Part shown: one piece after another, positions 26,346 through 34,556 of the stretch
Numbering within the stretch: the first letter of the stretch is position 1
How the letters are laid out: every line of letters begins with the position of its first letter
Assembly: GCA_902492455.1 (NCBI GenBank)
Contig: CABULH010000008.1
Location: 62,001 to 126,000, forward strand
Reading direction: 5' to 3'
Length of the DNA stretch: 64,000 bases
DNA from: an uncultured Oscillospiraceae bacterium
GTDB lineage: Bacteria; Bacillota; Clostridia; Oscillospirales; Acutalibacteraceae
The notes under the pieces: generated by a model
Told to the model about the DNA's origin: nothing
What the model saw: only the letters and a program-made list of their open reading frames with translations
Databases searched by the model: none
Position numbers and translations under genes: made by a program

Positions 26346-26442
26346 CGCGGCTTTATCCGCCCGCATTGAAGGGGGCGGCAGGGTGTGCTACAATGAACCT
26401 GAATAGGCGGCAGATCCGCCGTACCGGCGAGGGGGAGTTCTT

Positions 26443-26913
26443 GTGGGACAATTCGGCTTTTCGGTTATCGGGCTGCTGTGGCTGCTGATGCTGATCCTGC
26501 CCAATGTGATCTGGACCCGTTTTCGTCCCGCGGGCTATGACCCGCAGGGGGAAAATCGTCTCTTAGTGGTACTGGAGAAAATTGGGCAGGTGGGCGTCAC
26601 TTGCACATCGCTGTTTTTCAGCGATACCAATTGGCAGCCCCTCTCCCCTTGGAGCCTTTGGCTGGCGGCGTCACTGGGACTTATGCTGCTGTATGAGGGC
26701 TGGTGGATTCGCTACTTTCGCAGTTCTCGGACTCTGCGGGATTTTTACAGCAGCTTCTGCGGCATTCCGGTCGCCGGCGCCCTTCTTCCGGTGGCCGCCT
26801 TCCTTCTGCTGGGCATCTATGGCCGCCTGCTGTGGCTGATTCTTTTTGCGGTCGTGCTGGGGGTGGGGCACGTGGGCATTCACCTCCAGCATCGGCGGGC
26901 GTTGAATCGCTGA
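26443..26913 (+). CDS. Hypothetical membrane protein, four membrane segments
   Basis: The 156-residue protein starts at GTG behind GGCGAGGGGG. Hydrophobic segments lie at about 5-22, 65-82, 103-123 and 127-147. I do not recognise the family. It stands alone between the glycan operon and the B3/B4-domain gene. Confidence 0.7.
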   Translation: MGQFGFSVIGLLWLLMLILPNVIWTRFRPAGYDPQGENRLLVVLEKIGQVGVTCTSLFFSDTNWQPLSPWSLWLAASLGLMLLYEGWWIRYFRSSRTLRDFYSSFCGIPVAGALLPVAAFLLLGIYGRLLWLILFAVVLGVGHVGIHLQHRRALNR

Positions 26914-27009
26914 CCGGCAGGATCCCCCGCCGCTGTCCTCCGTTGACGAAGGGAGTGGTTTATGCTACAATGGCAGAACATATGATCCTTCTGAAGGGAT
27001 GGAACAGGA

Positions 27010-27693
27010 ATGCAGCCGATTTTTATCGATGAACAATTGGCCGCCGCCTGCCCGGCCGCTGTGCTGGGCTGCCTGCAGACAGCTGTAACGGTAGAGGAAA
27101 CGCCGTCGGCGCTGACCGGACGGCTGATGGAAACAGCGGAGAGACTGCGCACGGAACTGCCTCTGGCGGATATCGTCACCCTTCCGGGGATTGAGGCCGC
27201 GCGGGCGGGTTACCGGGCCTGCGGCAAGGATCCTCATCGCTACCGCAACGCCGCCGAAGCGCTGCTTCGCCGGACGGTGCAGGGAAAACCCCTGCCGGCA
27301 ATCAACAGTGCAGTGGATGCGGGAAATCTGGTTTCCCTAGTCTGCGGCTGCCCGCTGGGAATGTATGATCTCGCCGCCGTGCGGGGGCGGGTGATCTGGC
27401 GGATCGCAGCGGAAGGAGAGCGGTACCGGGGCATTGGCCGGGACGAGCTGAATTTGGCTGGAATGCCGGTGCTGACTGATGAAGTAGGGCTGTTCGGCTC
27501 CCCCACCAGCGACAGCGAGCGCACCATGGTTACCCGGAACACCCGGGAGCTGCTGGTGGTGATCTATGCCTTTGGAGGACGGGGAGAAGCACAGCGGGCC
27601 CTTGGCATGGCGGAGGAGCTGCTGACAGTCTATGCCGGCGCCGGAAAGCCGGAAATCGTTGTCATTGGCGGCGATCAAGCGAGGGAGGGCTGA
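27010..27693 (+). CDS. B3/B4 (tRNA-editing type) domain protein, COG3382-like
   Basis: The 227-residue protein matches the stand-alone B3/B4 domain otherwise found in the phenylalanyl-tRNA synthetase beta chain: YRACGKDPHRYRNAAEALLRR, INSAVDAGNLVSL and GMYDLAAV are the characteristic blocks. In PheT this domain hydrolyses mischarged tyrosyl-tRNA; what the stand-alone proteins do is not settled. No signal peptide. The pentapeptide-repeat gene starts six bases after its stop. Confidence 0.85.
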   Translation: MQPIFIDEQLAAACPAAVLGCLQTAVTVEETPSALTGRLMETAERLRTELPLADIVTLPGIEAARAGYRACGKDPHRYRNAAEALLRRTVQGKPLPAINSAVDAGNLVSLVCGCPLGMYDLAAVRGRVIWRIAAEGERYRGIGRDELNLAGMPVLTDEVGLFGSPTSDSERTMVTRNTRELLVVIYAFGGRGEAQRALGMAEELLTVYAGAGKPEIVVIGGDQAREG

Positions 27694-27698
27694 GGACT

Positions 27699-28340
27699 GT
27701 GAAGCTGGAAAAACCGCGCATTCCCGCCGCGCCGGAACCCGCCGAGCTGCTTGCGGCGGTACGCCATGCCCGGGAACAGGTGGAGGATGTAGCCGGCCGG
27801 CTGTTTCGGAGCCAGGAACTGGACAGGGACGAGCTTTCCGAAGTGGAATTCCGGGGCTGTGTGTTTGAAAATTGCCGTCTTACCGGTGTGATTTTTGAAC
27901 GGGTGGATTTCACGGATGTGGAATTCCGGGATTGTGATCTCTCCGGCGTGAATTGGCAGCGATGCGGCACGCAGCGCTGTGTTCTGCGGAATTGCAAAGC
28001 GGCAGGCGGGGATTTCTCCGGGACCAAGCTGCGCCATTTTCAGGCGGAGAACTGCCGGATGCCCTATGCCAATTTTTCCGGGGTGATCTGCCGTCCGGCC
28101 GCCTTTATCGGTTGTGTGCTGGAAAACGGCATGTTTCTGGAAAGCGCCCTGAGCGGAGCGGTTTTGCGGGATTGTGATCTCACCGGCTGCAATTTTATGC
28201 GTACGCCGTTGGCGGGAATCGATCTCACCACCGACCGGATTGAGGGATTGCTGCTGACCGGCGGCGAACTGAAGGATGCCATGGTAAACATGGAACAGGC
28301 GGCGAACCTGGCCAAGCTGCTGGGACTGAAAATCGTGTAG
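27699..28340 (+). CDS. Pentapeptide-repeat protein
   Basis: The 213-residue protein carries a run of five-residue units with central Leu/Phe/Cys, for example FENCRLTGVIF, FRDCDLSGVN and LRDCDLTGCNF, from about 45 to 170, which fold as a right-handed square beta-helix. Proteins of this fold include the DNA-gyrase-protecting Qnr/MfpA group, but no specific match can be claimed. It begins with GTG behind GAGGACT, directly after the B3/B4-domain gene, and is followed by a terminator. Confidence 0.85.
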   Translation: MKLEKPRIPAAPEPAELLAAVRHAREQVEDVAGRLFRSQELDRDELSEVEFRGCVFENCRLTGVIFERVDFTDVEFRDCDLSGVNWQRCGTQRCVLRNCKAAGGDFSGTKLRHFQAENCRMPYANFSGVICRPAAFIGCVLENGMFLESALSGAVLRDCDLTGCNFMRTPLAGIDLTTDRIEGLLLTGGELKDAMVNMEQAANLAKLLGLKIV

Positions 28341-28365
28341 CGCCCTGAAGAATACCATTTATAAG

Positions 28366-28399
28366 GCCCGGACGGTGCAAAAGGCATCATCCGGGCTTT
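28366..28399 (+). terminator. Terminator after the pentapeptide-repeat gene
   Basis: GCCCGGACG (28366-28374) pairs with CATCCGGGC (28388-28396), followed by TTTGTG. It also separates this gene from the MerR promoter. Confidence 0.6.
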
Positions 28400-28426
28400 G
28401 TGTGATATTTTACAGTTTCTTACCTC

Positions 28427-28457
28427 TTGACCCGCCCCCGGGGAGCGGGTTTAGAAT
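28427..28457 (+). promoter_or_regulatory. MerR-type promoter with 19-bp spacer and dyad operator
   Basis: -35 TTGACC (28427-28432) and -10 TAGAAT (28452-28457) are 19 bp apart, the overlong spacing that MerR regulators untwist to activate. The spacer holds the dyad ACCCGC...GCGGGT (28430-28450). It lies directly before the MerR gene, so autoregulation is likely. Confidence 0.8.
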
Positions 28458-28475
28458 GGAGAAGAGGTGATCATT

Positions 28476-29378
28476 ATGCTGTTGAACGAACTGTGCCGCG
28501 CCGCCGGAACCACCCGGAAGGCGGTGGCTTATTATGAGGAGCAGGGCCTGATTAGCCCTCGCAGGCAGGAAAATGGCTACCGGGAATTTACGCCGGAGGA
28601 TGCCCAGCGGGTCCGCCGGATCACGCTGCTGCGCCGGCTGGAGCTGTCGGTGGAGGAGATCCGCGGTGTGCTGGACGGACCGGAGCCGGAGCAGGTACTG
28701 CGGGCCAGCCTGCGGGAAAAGGAAGGCCAGGCCCGCAGGCTGGAAGCCTGCCGGGATGGTCTGCGGCTGTTGATCCGGAAGGGCGCGGACAGCCGGGAAG
28801 CGGAGGAAACGATCAGCCGGCTGCTGGTGGAGTGCGAATCGGCGGCCAGGCGGCTCCAGGCGGCTTTTCCCGGGAAATACGGAGATTTCATCTTTCTTCA
28901 TTTCGGCCGGTATCTGGATACGCCGGTGGATACCCCGGAAAAAGCCGCTGCATATACCGCTATTACCGATTTTCTGGACAATCTGGAGGAGACCCCCATG
29001 CCGGAGGAACTGGCAGAGCAGCTTCGGTCGGCCTGTGAGCAGATGTCCGCCGATGTGATGATCCAGGCAGATAGCGCTATGGATGCGGCTTTGACGGATA
29101 TGGAAAGCTATCTCCAACAAAATAAGGAGGCTATGGAAGCCTATTGCCGCTATCGTGCCTCACCGGCTTTTCGGGAGTCCCCGGCCTATGCCCTGCGGCG
29201 GCAGCTGTTATCCTTTCAAAAGGCGGTAGGCTACGCCGATTTCCTGAAAAATTTAGAACTGCTCAGTCCTGCTTATAAAGCCTATCGGGAGCGCACCGCC
29301 CGGGCGGATGAGATATTCCGCCGCCGGTTTCCCGAAGCTGCGGCAGTGTTTGATGCCGAACAGGCGGAATTTGCATAA
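28476..29378 (+). CDS. MerR-family transcriptional regulator
   Basis: The N-terminal winged helix starts LLNELCRAAGTTRKAVAYYEEQGLISP, followed by ENGYREFTPED and a long helix. The rest of the 300-residue protein is an alpha-rich effector region with no cysteine cluster, so metal sensing is unlikely. I use the ATG at 28476 with GAGGTGA eight bases upstream, not the GTG at 28467. The inducing signal and targets other than its own promoter are unknown. Confidence 0.9.
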   Translation: MLLNELCRAAGTTRKAVAYYEEQGLISPRRQENGYREFTPEDAQRVRRITLLRRLELSVEEIRGVLDGPEPEQVLRASLREKEGQARRLEACRDGLRLLIRKGADSREAEETISRLLVECESAARRLQAAFPGKYGDFIFLHFGRYLDTPVDTPEKAAAYTAITDFLDNLEETPMPEELAEQLRSACEQMSADVMIQADSAMDAALTDMESYLQQNKEAMEAYCRYRASPAFRESPAYALRRQLLSFQKAVGYADFLKNLELLSPAYKAYRERTARADEIFRRRFPEAAAVFDAEQAEFA

Positions 29379-29444
29379 AGGCCATGACAACTCCCCTTTT
29401 TCCTGCTACAATAAAACCAGTAAAACGGGTTTGGAGGGAGAAGG

Positions 29445-30292
29445 ATGGAAGGCGGTCTGCGGTATCCGATTCTATTGGTACATGGATTGGGCGCCAGGGA
29501 CAGAAAACACCTTTGCTATTGGGGAAGGATTCCCGCCCGGCTGGAAGCGGAGGGAGCCCGGATCTATTACGGAGATCAGGACAGCCACGGCAGCATCGAA
29601 TCCAATGGCGCCGCCCTGCGGGATAGGGCGATACGGATATTGGAGGAGACAGGAGTGGAAAAGCTGCATGTTCTGGCCCATTCCAAAGGCGGTCTGGACG
29701 CCCGCTGTATGGCGTCCCTGCCGGGGATGGCTCCGCGGATTGCCTCTCTGACGACGGTCTGCACCCCCCACAACGGTTCCGTTACCGTGGACCGGCTGCT
29801 GCGTCTGCCGGATGGCTTGGTACGTCTGGTATCCTTTTTCTGCAACCTCTGGTTTCGGATCCTGGGAGATAAACAGCCGGATTCCTATCGGGTATTCCAT
29901 CAGCTCACCACGTCGGAGGCCGCCGCATTCAATGCTTCCCATCCGATTCCCTCCGGTGTGCGGTGCCGCAGCTACGCTTTTGCTATGTCCCGTGCCTGCA
30001 GCGATTTGATCCTGTGCCCTATCAGGTGGTCAAAGCTGTGGAGGGAGAAAACGACGGGCTGGTTACCCCTGTCTCCGCCCGCTGGGCGGAGTTTCAGGGC
30101 CCGATTCGTAGCAGTGGCAGGCGGGGCATCTCCCATTGCGACGCGGTGGATCTGCGCCGCCGTCCTTTGCTGAGAAAAGCGCCGCCGAACGGCATAGCGG
30201 ATATGACCGATTTTTATGCCGGACTGCTGGAAGGGATGCGGGAAGCGGAATCCGCGCAGGCAGAAGCGGCGGCAGGCCATTCCGTATCGTGA
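29445..30292 (+). pseudogene. Alpha/beta-hydrolase (lipase-like) with a frameshift
   Basis: Frame one gives ILLVHGLGARDRK (oxyanion region) and VLAHSKGGLDAR with the nucleophile serine, up to SYAFAMSRACSD at about 30005. The family-typical continuation PYQVVKAVEGENDGLVTP, then RRGISHCDAVDLRRRP with the catalytic histidine, is in another frame from about 30010 to 30292. A single-base change (or other change of length not divisible by three) near 29995-30012 splits the gene. In frame one the product would stop at 30173 without the Asp and His of the triad. Either a real inactivating mutation or a sequence error. Confidence 0.8.
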
Positions 30293-30304
30293 GGAGGAAA
30301 AGGA

Positions 30305-30625
30305 ATGCGTACAGGCAAACACAAAAAATGGGCCTTGCTGATTGTCGTGCTGCTGCTGATTTTGCTGCTACCTCTCCCCATGACCCGCAACGACGGCGGC
30401 AGCATCGATTTCTGCGCTGTTTTATACCGCTGTACGGTGTGGCACCAGATCAATCCTGCTTATCAAGACGGGCCTTCCACGGAGCCGAAGTTTCTCACCG
30501 GCGTCAGTTTTCCCTTTTCATTTCATCCAGGGATTGCCGGAGCATACACTGGGAGCGTAAATAGATTGATTATTGGAAGGTTTCCATCCCATCTATGTTC
30601 TAAAAAAGCAGATGATAAGAACTAA
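30305..30625 (+). CDS. Small membrane-anchored protein, probably C-terminally truncated
   Basis: The 106-residue product has one N-terminal membrane segment (WALLIVVLLLILLLPLPM) followed by NDGGSIDFCAVLYRCTVWHQINP, a pattern of small Firmicute exported proteins. After about residue 68 the composition changes and the tail SVNRLIIGRFPSHLC looks unlike the family; base composition falls at the same place (about 30560). This suggests the original 3' end was replaced by the AT-rich insert downstream. Confidence 0.6.
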   Translation: MRTGKHKKWALLIVVLLLILLLPLPMTRNDGGSIDFCAVLYRCTVWHQINPAYQDGPSTEPKFLTGVSFPFSFHPGIAGAYTGSVNRLIIGRFPSHLCSKKADDKN

Positions 30626-30643
30626 TATGAAGGAGGGCATATT

Positions 30644-31516
30644 ATGAGTTATGATGTTTATACCGGATTATTAAAGGCATTCCCACTGCGTGCGGAAGGA
30701 GAAAAAGACATACATTTTTCATACGACAATGGTAATTCTCAATTTAAGTACTTAAAAACCAAATATCCGATCGAGACAATTGCCGGCGATGGAAAAGATT
30801 TTTCAAAAGCTGTAAATTTACTACACTGGATATCAGAGCATGTGTATCACAAGGGAGATTACGATGGCACAATAGCGCACAATTCGTTGGATCTTTTAAA
30901 CTATTCATATAACAACGGTAGCGCATATGGCATTAACTGTGTGGCTTTGGCAACAATTTTATCTGAATGTCTCCTGGCTGTTGGAATAAAGGCAAGAAGG
31001 GTTTTTCTCATGCCATGTTCGCCGTATGATGGCGACAACCATGTCGTTGCACATGCTTATATCCGGGAAATGAATAAATGGGTGATGTTTGATCCTACTC
31101 TCAACGCTTATTTTGCAAATGAACAAGGCGAATACTTAAGCCTTTTAGAGCTGCGTAATCATTTGGCGAATCAAAAGCCGGTTTTTTTCAATAAAGAAGC
31201 TCAATACAATGATGAAATATGGACAGAAAAAAGTGCAAATGAAAATATTGAATATTTTGCCAAGAATTTATTCTATTTCCAAGCATCTGAAATCAGCACG
31301 TTTGGTGACGGCAACGCGATTGGTGAGGGAATCGCGCCTATGAATCGTTGTATCACATTATGTCCCGAGGGATATGATCCAAAGCAAATACGTTTAAGCA
31401 ATATTGGATACCGAATAAAAAAATATGGACCTAGTCCACGTACACAAGAGTGGATTAGAAGGGTTAGTGAGGAGACATTTACCTACTGTAGTTCAACTAC
31501 TTTTGAAGAATTGTGA
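30644..31516 (+). CDS. Transglutaminase-like protein, AT-rich, probably acquired
   Basis: The 290-residue protein shows the transglutaminase-core triad: Cys in SAYGINCVALATILSE, His in NHVVAHAYIRE and Asp in KWVMFDPTLNAYF. No signal peptide, so it acts in the cytoplasm; the core may be a peptidase rather than a crosslinking enzyme. AAGGAGGGC precedes the ATG. The gene is far more AT-rich than its neighbours, pointing to recent transfer. It stands alone between the truncated gene at 30305 and rhaM. The substrate is unknown. Confidence 0.75.
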   Translation: MSYDVYTGLLKAFPLRAEGEKDIHFSYDNGNSQFKYLKTKYPIETIAGDGKDFSKAVNLLHWISEHVYHKGDYDGTIAHNSLDLLNYSYNNGSAYGINCVALATILSECLLAVGIKARRVFLMPCSPYDGDNHVVAHAYIREMNKWVMFDPTLNAYFANEQGEYLSLLELRNHLANQKPVFFNKEAQYNDEIWTEKSANENIEYFAKNLFYFQASEISTFGDGNAIGEGIAPMNRCITLCPEGYDPKQIRLSNIGYRIKKYGPSPRTQEWIRRVSEETFTYCSSTTFEEL

Positions 31517-31638
31517 CCTCTTCTTTCCTAGAGAGGTGATTTCCAACATTTGTGGAAAAGACGAAGATAGCTTCTTCCCGTCGGACTAACTGAATTATGC
31601 ACATCCTTCCATGTTAAAGGACGAAACTTAGGAAAGCA

Positions 31639-31672
31639 GCAAGCGCCCGGGTCTTTTGACCCGGGCGCTTGC
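31639..31672 (-). terminator. Perfect 15-bp hairpin after rhaM
   Basis: GCAAGCGCCCGGGTC and its exact complement flank a TTTT loop, five bases past the rhaM stop. The T-run is weak, but the stem is very stable. It also lies at the end of the acquired AT-rich block. Confidence 0.7.
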
Positions 31673-31677
31673 TGTGT

Positions 31678-31995
31678 TTATTCCATCAGAAAGACCTGGG
31701 TCAGCCGGGGCTGAGCGCCGGTTTCCGGATCCATCTCCATCACCATGACGTCCTTCATGTACTCGTTCCACCGGTCCACCACCGGGCTACCTGCCTGTAC
31801 GGCGGCGGCGTAGTCCGCTCCTTTTTCACACTCGTAATATCCGAAAAGCTCACTGCCGCAATTCCAGATGGTGTAGTTGACAATCCCTGCCTGCCGCAGC
31901 ACCTCCACCAGTTCCGGCCAGATTTCCTGATGCCGGCGGACATATTCCTCCAGCATCCCTTCCTTGACCACCGCTTTCCAAGCGTAACGCTCCAT
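31678..31995 (-). CDS. rhaM: L-rhamnose mutarotase
   Basis: The 105-residue protein has the RhaM pattern: KEGMLEEYVRRHQEIWPELVEVL with the active-site His, NYTIW and LFGYYE, and the C-terminal WNEYMKDVM. It interconverts the alpha and beta anomers of L-rhamnose in the cytoplasm (EC 5.1.3.32) and helps feed rhamnose isomerase. No other rhamnose gene is adjacent, so it is an orphan here; the pathway genes would be elsewhere. Confidence 0.9.
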   Translation of the reverse strand: MERYAWKAVVKEGMLEEYVRRHQEIWPELVEVLRQAGIVNYTIWNCGSELFGYYECEKGADYAAAVQAGSPVVDRWNEYMKDVMVMEMDPETGAQPRLTQVFLME

Positions 31996-32066
31996 CGCAC
32001 TCCGTCCTTTCTGTTTATTGACATATATTCAGTATACGGCAGGATCGGTTCGGGGTCAAGCCGCCT

Positions 32067-32399
32067 TTAGACGACGAACACCAGCTGCACCAGCACCATG
32101 TAGAGAATGGTTCCGACGGCAATGGAAAGCAGCATGTTTTTCCGCCAGAACTGCAGGGCGGCGGTGACGGCGACGCCGATCAGCTCGGGAATGCCGTGGG
32201 GCCAGGCGGCAACCTGTACATCCTTCAGGCAATAGATCAGCAGCAGCCCCATCACCGCGTACGGCAGCACCTTGCCCAGGTACTGAATGTATTTGGGAGT
32301 GGGTTTATTGGCGGGGAAAAGCAGAAAGGGGAGAAAGCGGGTGGTCATGGTGCCCAGTACCACCGCGGCCACGGTGATGATCATCTGTGGGGTGGTCAT
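32067..32399 (-). CDS. azlD: Branched-chain amino acid transport protein AzlD
   Basis: A 110-residue membrane protein with about four hydrophobic segments and the AzlD start [18 protein letters not shown] followed by [10 protein letters not shown]. It is the small subunit of the AzlCD exporter for branched-chain amino acids (and analogues). Its start overlaps the azlC stop as ATGA. Confidence 0.9.
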   Translation of the reverse strand: MTTPQMIITVAAVVLGTMTTRFLPFLLFPANKPTPKYIQYLGKVLPYAVMGLLLIYCLKDVQVAAWPHGIPELIGVAVTAALQFWRKNMLLSIAVGTILYMVLVQLVFVV

Positions 32400-33094
32400 A
32401 CGTTTTGCCCCCTTTCGATGGGCTTGCGTAGCAGGGTCAGCACCGCCAGAATCAAAGCCATGGCGGGCAGGATGAAGTTGGTTTTACCAAATATAACCAG
32501 GCAGACGGCCGACAGGGCAAGGCCGATGAGTACCGGCCGGTGCTCCCGGTTTTCCCGCCACTGATTCACCAGAATAGCGGTGAACAGGGCAGTCATAACA
32601 AATTCAATGCCCTGGGTATTGAAGGTAACCAGATTGCCCAGCAGGCCGCCAACGGTGGCGCCCAGCACCCAATAGCACTGGTTCAGCAGGGTGACGAAAA
32701 ACATGAACCAGCCCCGGTCCACCCCCTCCGGCGGTTCCACCGACTGATTGATGGAAAAGGATTCATCGCACATGCCGAAGATGAGATACCACTTCTTAGA
32801 TCCGGTGCCCTTAAACTTGTCCAGCATGGAGATACCGTAAAAAAGATGCCGGGCGTTGACCATCAGGGTGAGAAAAAAGGCGTAGAAGGGATGAAAGGCG
32901 GCGCAGAGCAGATCCGCCGCCACAAATTCCATGGATCCGGCAAATATGGTCATGCTCATCAGCATCGGCCAAATAAAGGAGAAGCCTTTGCTGTGCATAA
33001 AAATGCCGTAGGCCAGCCCTAAAAAGGCAAAGCCCGCGAAGATGGGAACAGTGTAGGGAAAGGCCGCTTTCAGCGCCCTTCGTTTGTTTTTCAT
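32396..33094 (-). CDS. azlC: Branched-chain amino acid transport protein AzlC
   Basis: A membrane protein of about 232 residues from the ATG at 33094 ([17 protein letters not shown]). Family blocks seen are [45 protein letters not shown] and FGMCDESFS. With AzlD it exports branched-chain amino acids. A longer reading to 33220 would include non-coding promoter repeats; the shorter start fits the family. An extended -10 promoter lies 35 bases upstream. Confidence 0.9.
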   Translation of the reverse strand: MKNKRRALKAAFPYTVPIFAGFAFLGLAYGIFMHSKGFSFIWPMLMSMTIFAGSMEFVAADLLCAAFHPFYAFFLTLMVNARHLFYGISMLDKFKGTGSKKWYLIFGMCDESFSINQSVEPPEGVDRGWFMFFVTLLNQCYWVLGATVGGLLGNLVTFNTQGIEFVMTALFTAILVNQWRENREHRPVLIGLALSAVCLVIFGKTNFILPAMALILAVLTLLRKPIERGQNV

Positions 33095-33403
33095 CCAACC
33101 GCCCGCTTTCGATGGGTATTTGCTACCTATTATACCACAAAAGTTAGGCGGTTGCCGATAGGCAAACGCGATGACACAGCCGAAAAAATTAGATATTCTC
33201 CCTTTTAGGGCTGTGTCCATTATACCACAAAGCGGCGCGCGAAGCGCGGAGCCTTCCTTGATCCGAAACGGCGTTGACCGTTTCGGAGTGGTTCAATGTT
33301 CTCTCAGCCGTCCAAAGCCCTGCAAAGCATGGCTTTGGGATACGGCGTGAGGTTATTATACCACAAAGGTCAGGCGTTTGCCGAGAGGGGCGGCGAAAAA
33401 CAT
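33095..33403. other. Gene-free stretch with three copies of a promoter-like repeat and small hairpins
   Basis: ATTATACCACAAA occurs at 33129, 33219 and 33355; on the minus strand each reads TTTGTGGTATAAT, an extended -10 element. Copies one and three share about 30 bases, continuing AGGCG-TTGCCGA. Between them are inverted repeats GACACAGCC/GGCTGTGTC (33172-33217), TCCGAAACGG/CCGTTTCGGA (about 33261-33286) and CCAAAGCC/GGCTTTGG (about 33311-33337). The first copy serves azlC; the role of the others is unclear. Confidence 0.65.
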
Positions 33404-33847
33404 TCATTCCATCGTCTGTATTCGGGTACTGTAGATCAGGGACATCCGGCACTTGTCGCAGATATAAAACGCCGAGTGGCACCCGGGAGGCAGGAGGGTG
33501 ATCTTCCATAGAAAGGAGGGCTCGCCGCACAGGAAGCAATGGGGCGTAATCGGCTGCAGAGCCAGCGTATTGTCCGCCTTTATTGCCGCCTTATAATGCA
33601 ACAGAGCCTTATGACCGATGATTTCCCGCAGCTCTTCTGGCAGAAGCAGCAGATTGCCGTGGAGGATCGGCTTAAAGTATTCTCCCGGTTCCGGCGTGGC
33701 GGAGTCTTTGGCGGCGCTGATATACAGAGTTCCCCGCTGCGCCCGTATCGCCAGCAGATCTCCGCTACGGACTCCCAGACTATCCAGCCACTTCTTGGGC
33801 AAAGGGATGTAATGATACCCACCCCATTTTTCAGCCTTTATTTCCAC
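33404..33847 (-). CDS. AbrB/SpoVT-like DNA-binding protein with C-terminal zinc ribbon
   Basis: The core KWGGYHYIPLPKKWLDSLGVRSGDLLAI resembles the swapped-hairpin AbrB fold, followed by GTLYISA. The C-terminus has CFLCGEPS and YICDKC, a four-cysteine zinc ribbon. I prefer the GTG at 33847, with AAAGGGG nine bases upstream (147 residues). An ATG at 33973 gives 189 residues but lies about nine bases from a good -10 box, so that form would be nearly leaderless. A role as transcriptional regulator is likely; targets are unknown. It is transcribed away from the Xre gene. Confidence 0.7.
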   Translation of the reverse strand: MEIKAEKWGGYHYIPLPKKWLDSLGVRSGDLLAIRAQRGTLYISAAKDSATPEPGEYFKPILHGNLLLLPEELREIIGHKALLHYKAAIKADNTLALQPITPHCFLCGEPSFLWKITLLPPGCHSAFYICDKCRMSLIYSTRIQTME

Positions 33848-33981
33848 CGAATCACGCCCCTTTGTTAATAAAATGGACGGAGAAGATTGGATTTCTGACA
33901 AAAAAACTCGCTGTCTGGTTGGCAGTCGGGGAACTGGCTTCTTGTCAATCAATGAGAAGGATAGAGCATCCATCGTTTTTT

Positions 33982-34010
33982 AGTATAATCGAAATATTAT
34001 GAAAAATCAA
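33982..34010 (-). promoter_or_regulatory. Promoter of the AbrB-like gene
   Basis: Minus strand -35 TTGATT (34005-34010) and -10 TATACT (33982-33987), 17-bp spacer. Transcripts would start near 33975. Confidence 0.65.
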
Positions 34011-34055
34011 CGCATATTTTCCGAACTAATTGTCAAGAATCGAGGCGAATAAATT

Positions 34056-34064
34056 TGGTATAGT
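34056..34064 (+). promoter_or_regulatory. Extended -10 promoter of the Xre gene
   Basis: TGG-TATAGT (34056-34064) is an extended -10 box 36 bases before the ATG; a TTGTCA at 34030 is too far (23 bp) for normal pairing. The region lies between two divergent regulators. Confidence 0.4.
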
Positions 34065-34099
34065 ATAGGTATGACAATAGACCGGGGAGATTTTTGTGA

Positions 34100-34450
34100 A
34101 TGAAGCATCTAATGGAATTGAGGAAAACAAGCGGCTTATCACAAAATAAATTAGGTGAAATTGTCCATCTGAGCGATTCTGCTATTGCCGGATATGAAAC
34201 TGGCCGCCGATACCCCGATGTACAGACCCTGATGTTGCTGGCGGATTATTTTGATGTGTCGGTGGATTATCTGTTGGATCGGACGGACAACCCCAGTATG
34301 ATGGAAAGCTCGGAGGAGACTCTGGGTTTTCTAAAGCTGATCTATAAAATCCCCCTGCAGGAAAGAGATATGTATAAGCTGATTCTGCAAAATGCGGTGG
34401 AGCTGAATGAACTCAAGCTGGAGAGGAAGAAATACAGAAAGGATCCGTAG
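34100..34450 (+). CDS. Xre-family transcriptional regulator
   Basis: The 116-residue protein has a Cro/CI helix-turn-helix (RKTSGLSQNKLGEIVHLSD then IAGYETGRRYPDVQTL) with the usual DYFDVSVDYLLDRTD, plus a charged C-terminal helix. Ribosome-binding site GGGGAG. It stands alone, divergent from the AbrB-like gene; its targets are unknown. Confidence 0.88.
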   Translation: MKHLMELRKTSGLSQNKLGEIVHLSDSAIAGYETGRRYPDVQTLMLLADYFDVSVDYLLDRTDNPSMMESSEETLGFLKLIYKIPLQERDMYKLILQNAVELNELKLERKKYRKDP

Positions 34451-34516
34451 TCATCTGCTGTGCAGGGACAGAATCGTCTGATCGTGATGTGGAATAGATC
34501 ATCGTATTGAGCAAGG

Positions 34517-34553
34517 AAAACCGGCGCAGAATGGTTCATTCTGCGCCGGTTTT
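34517..34553. terminator. Bidirectional terminator between the Xre gene and spoVAD
   Basis: AAAACCGGCGCAGAAT (34517-34532) and its perfect complement (34538-34553) with a GGTTC loop and T-rich flanks on both sides serve the two convergent genes. Confidence 0.9.
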
Positions 34554-34556
34554 GTT

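Noticed and set aside
33189..33539. Minus-strand 116-codon frame through the promoter repeats
   Set aside because: It reads through inverted repeats and overlaps the AbrB-like gene in another frame.
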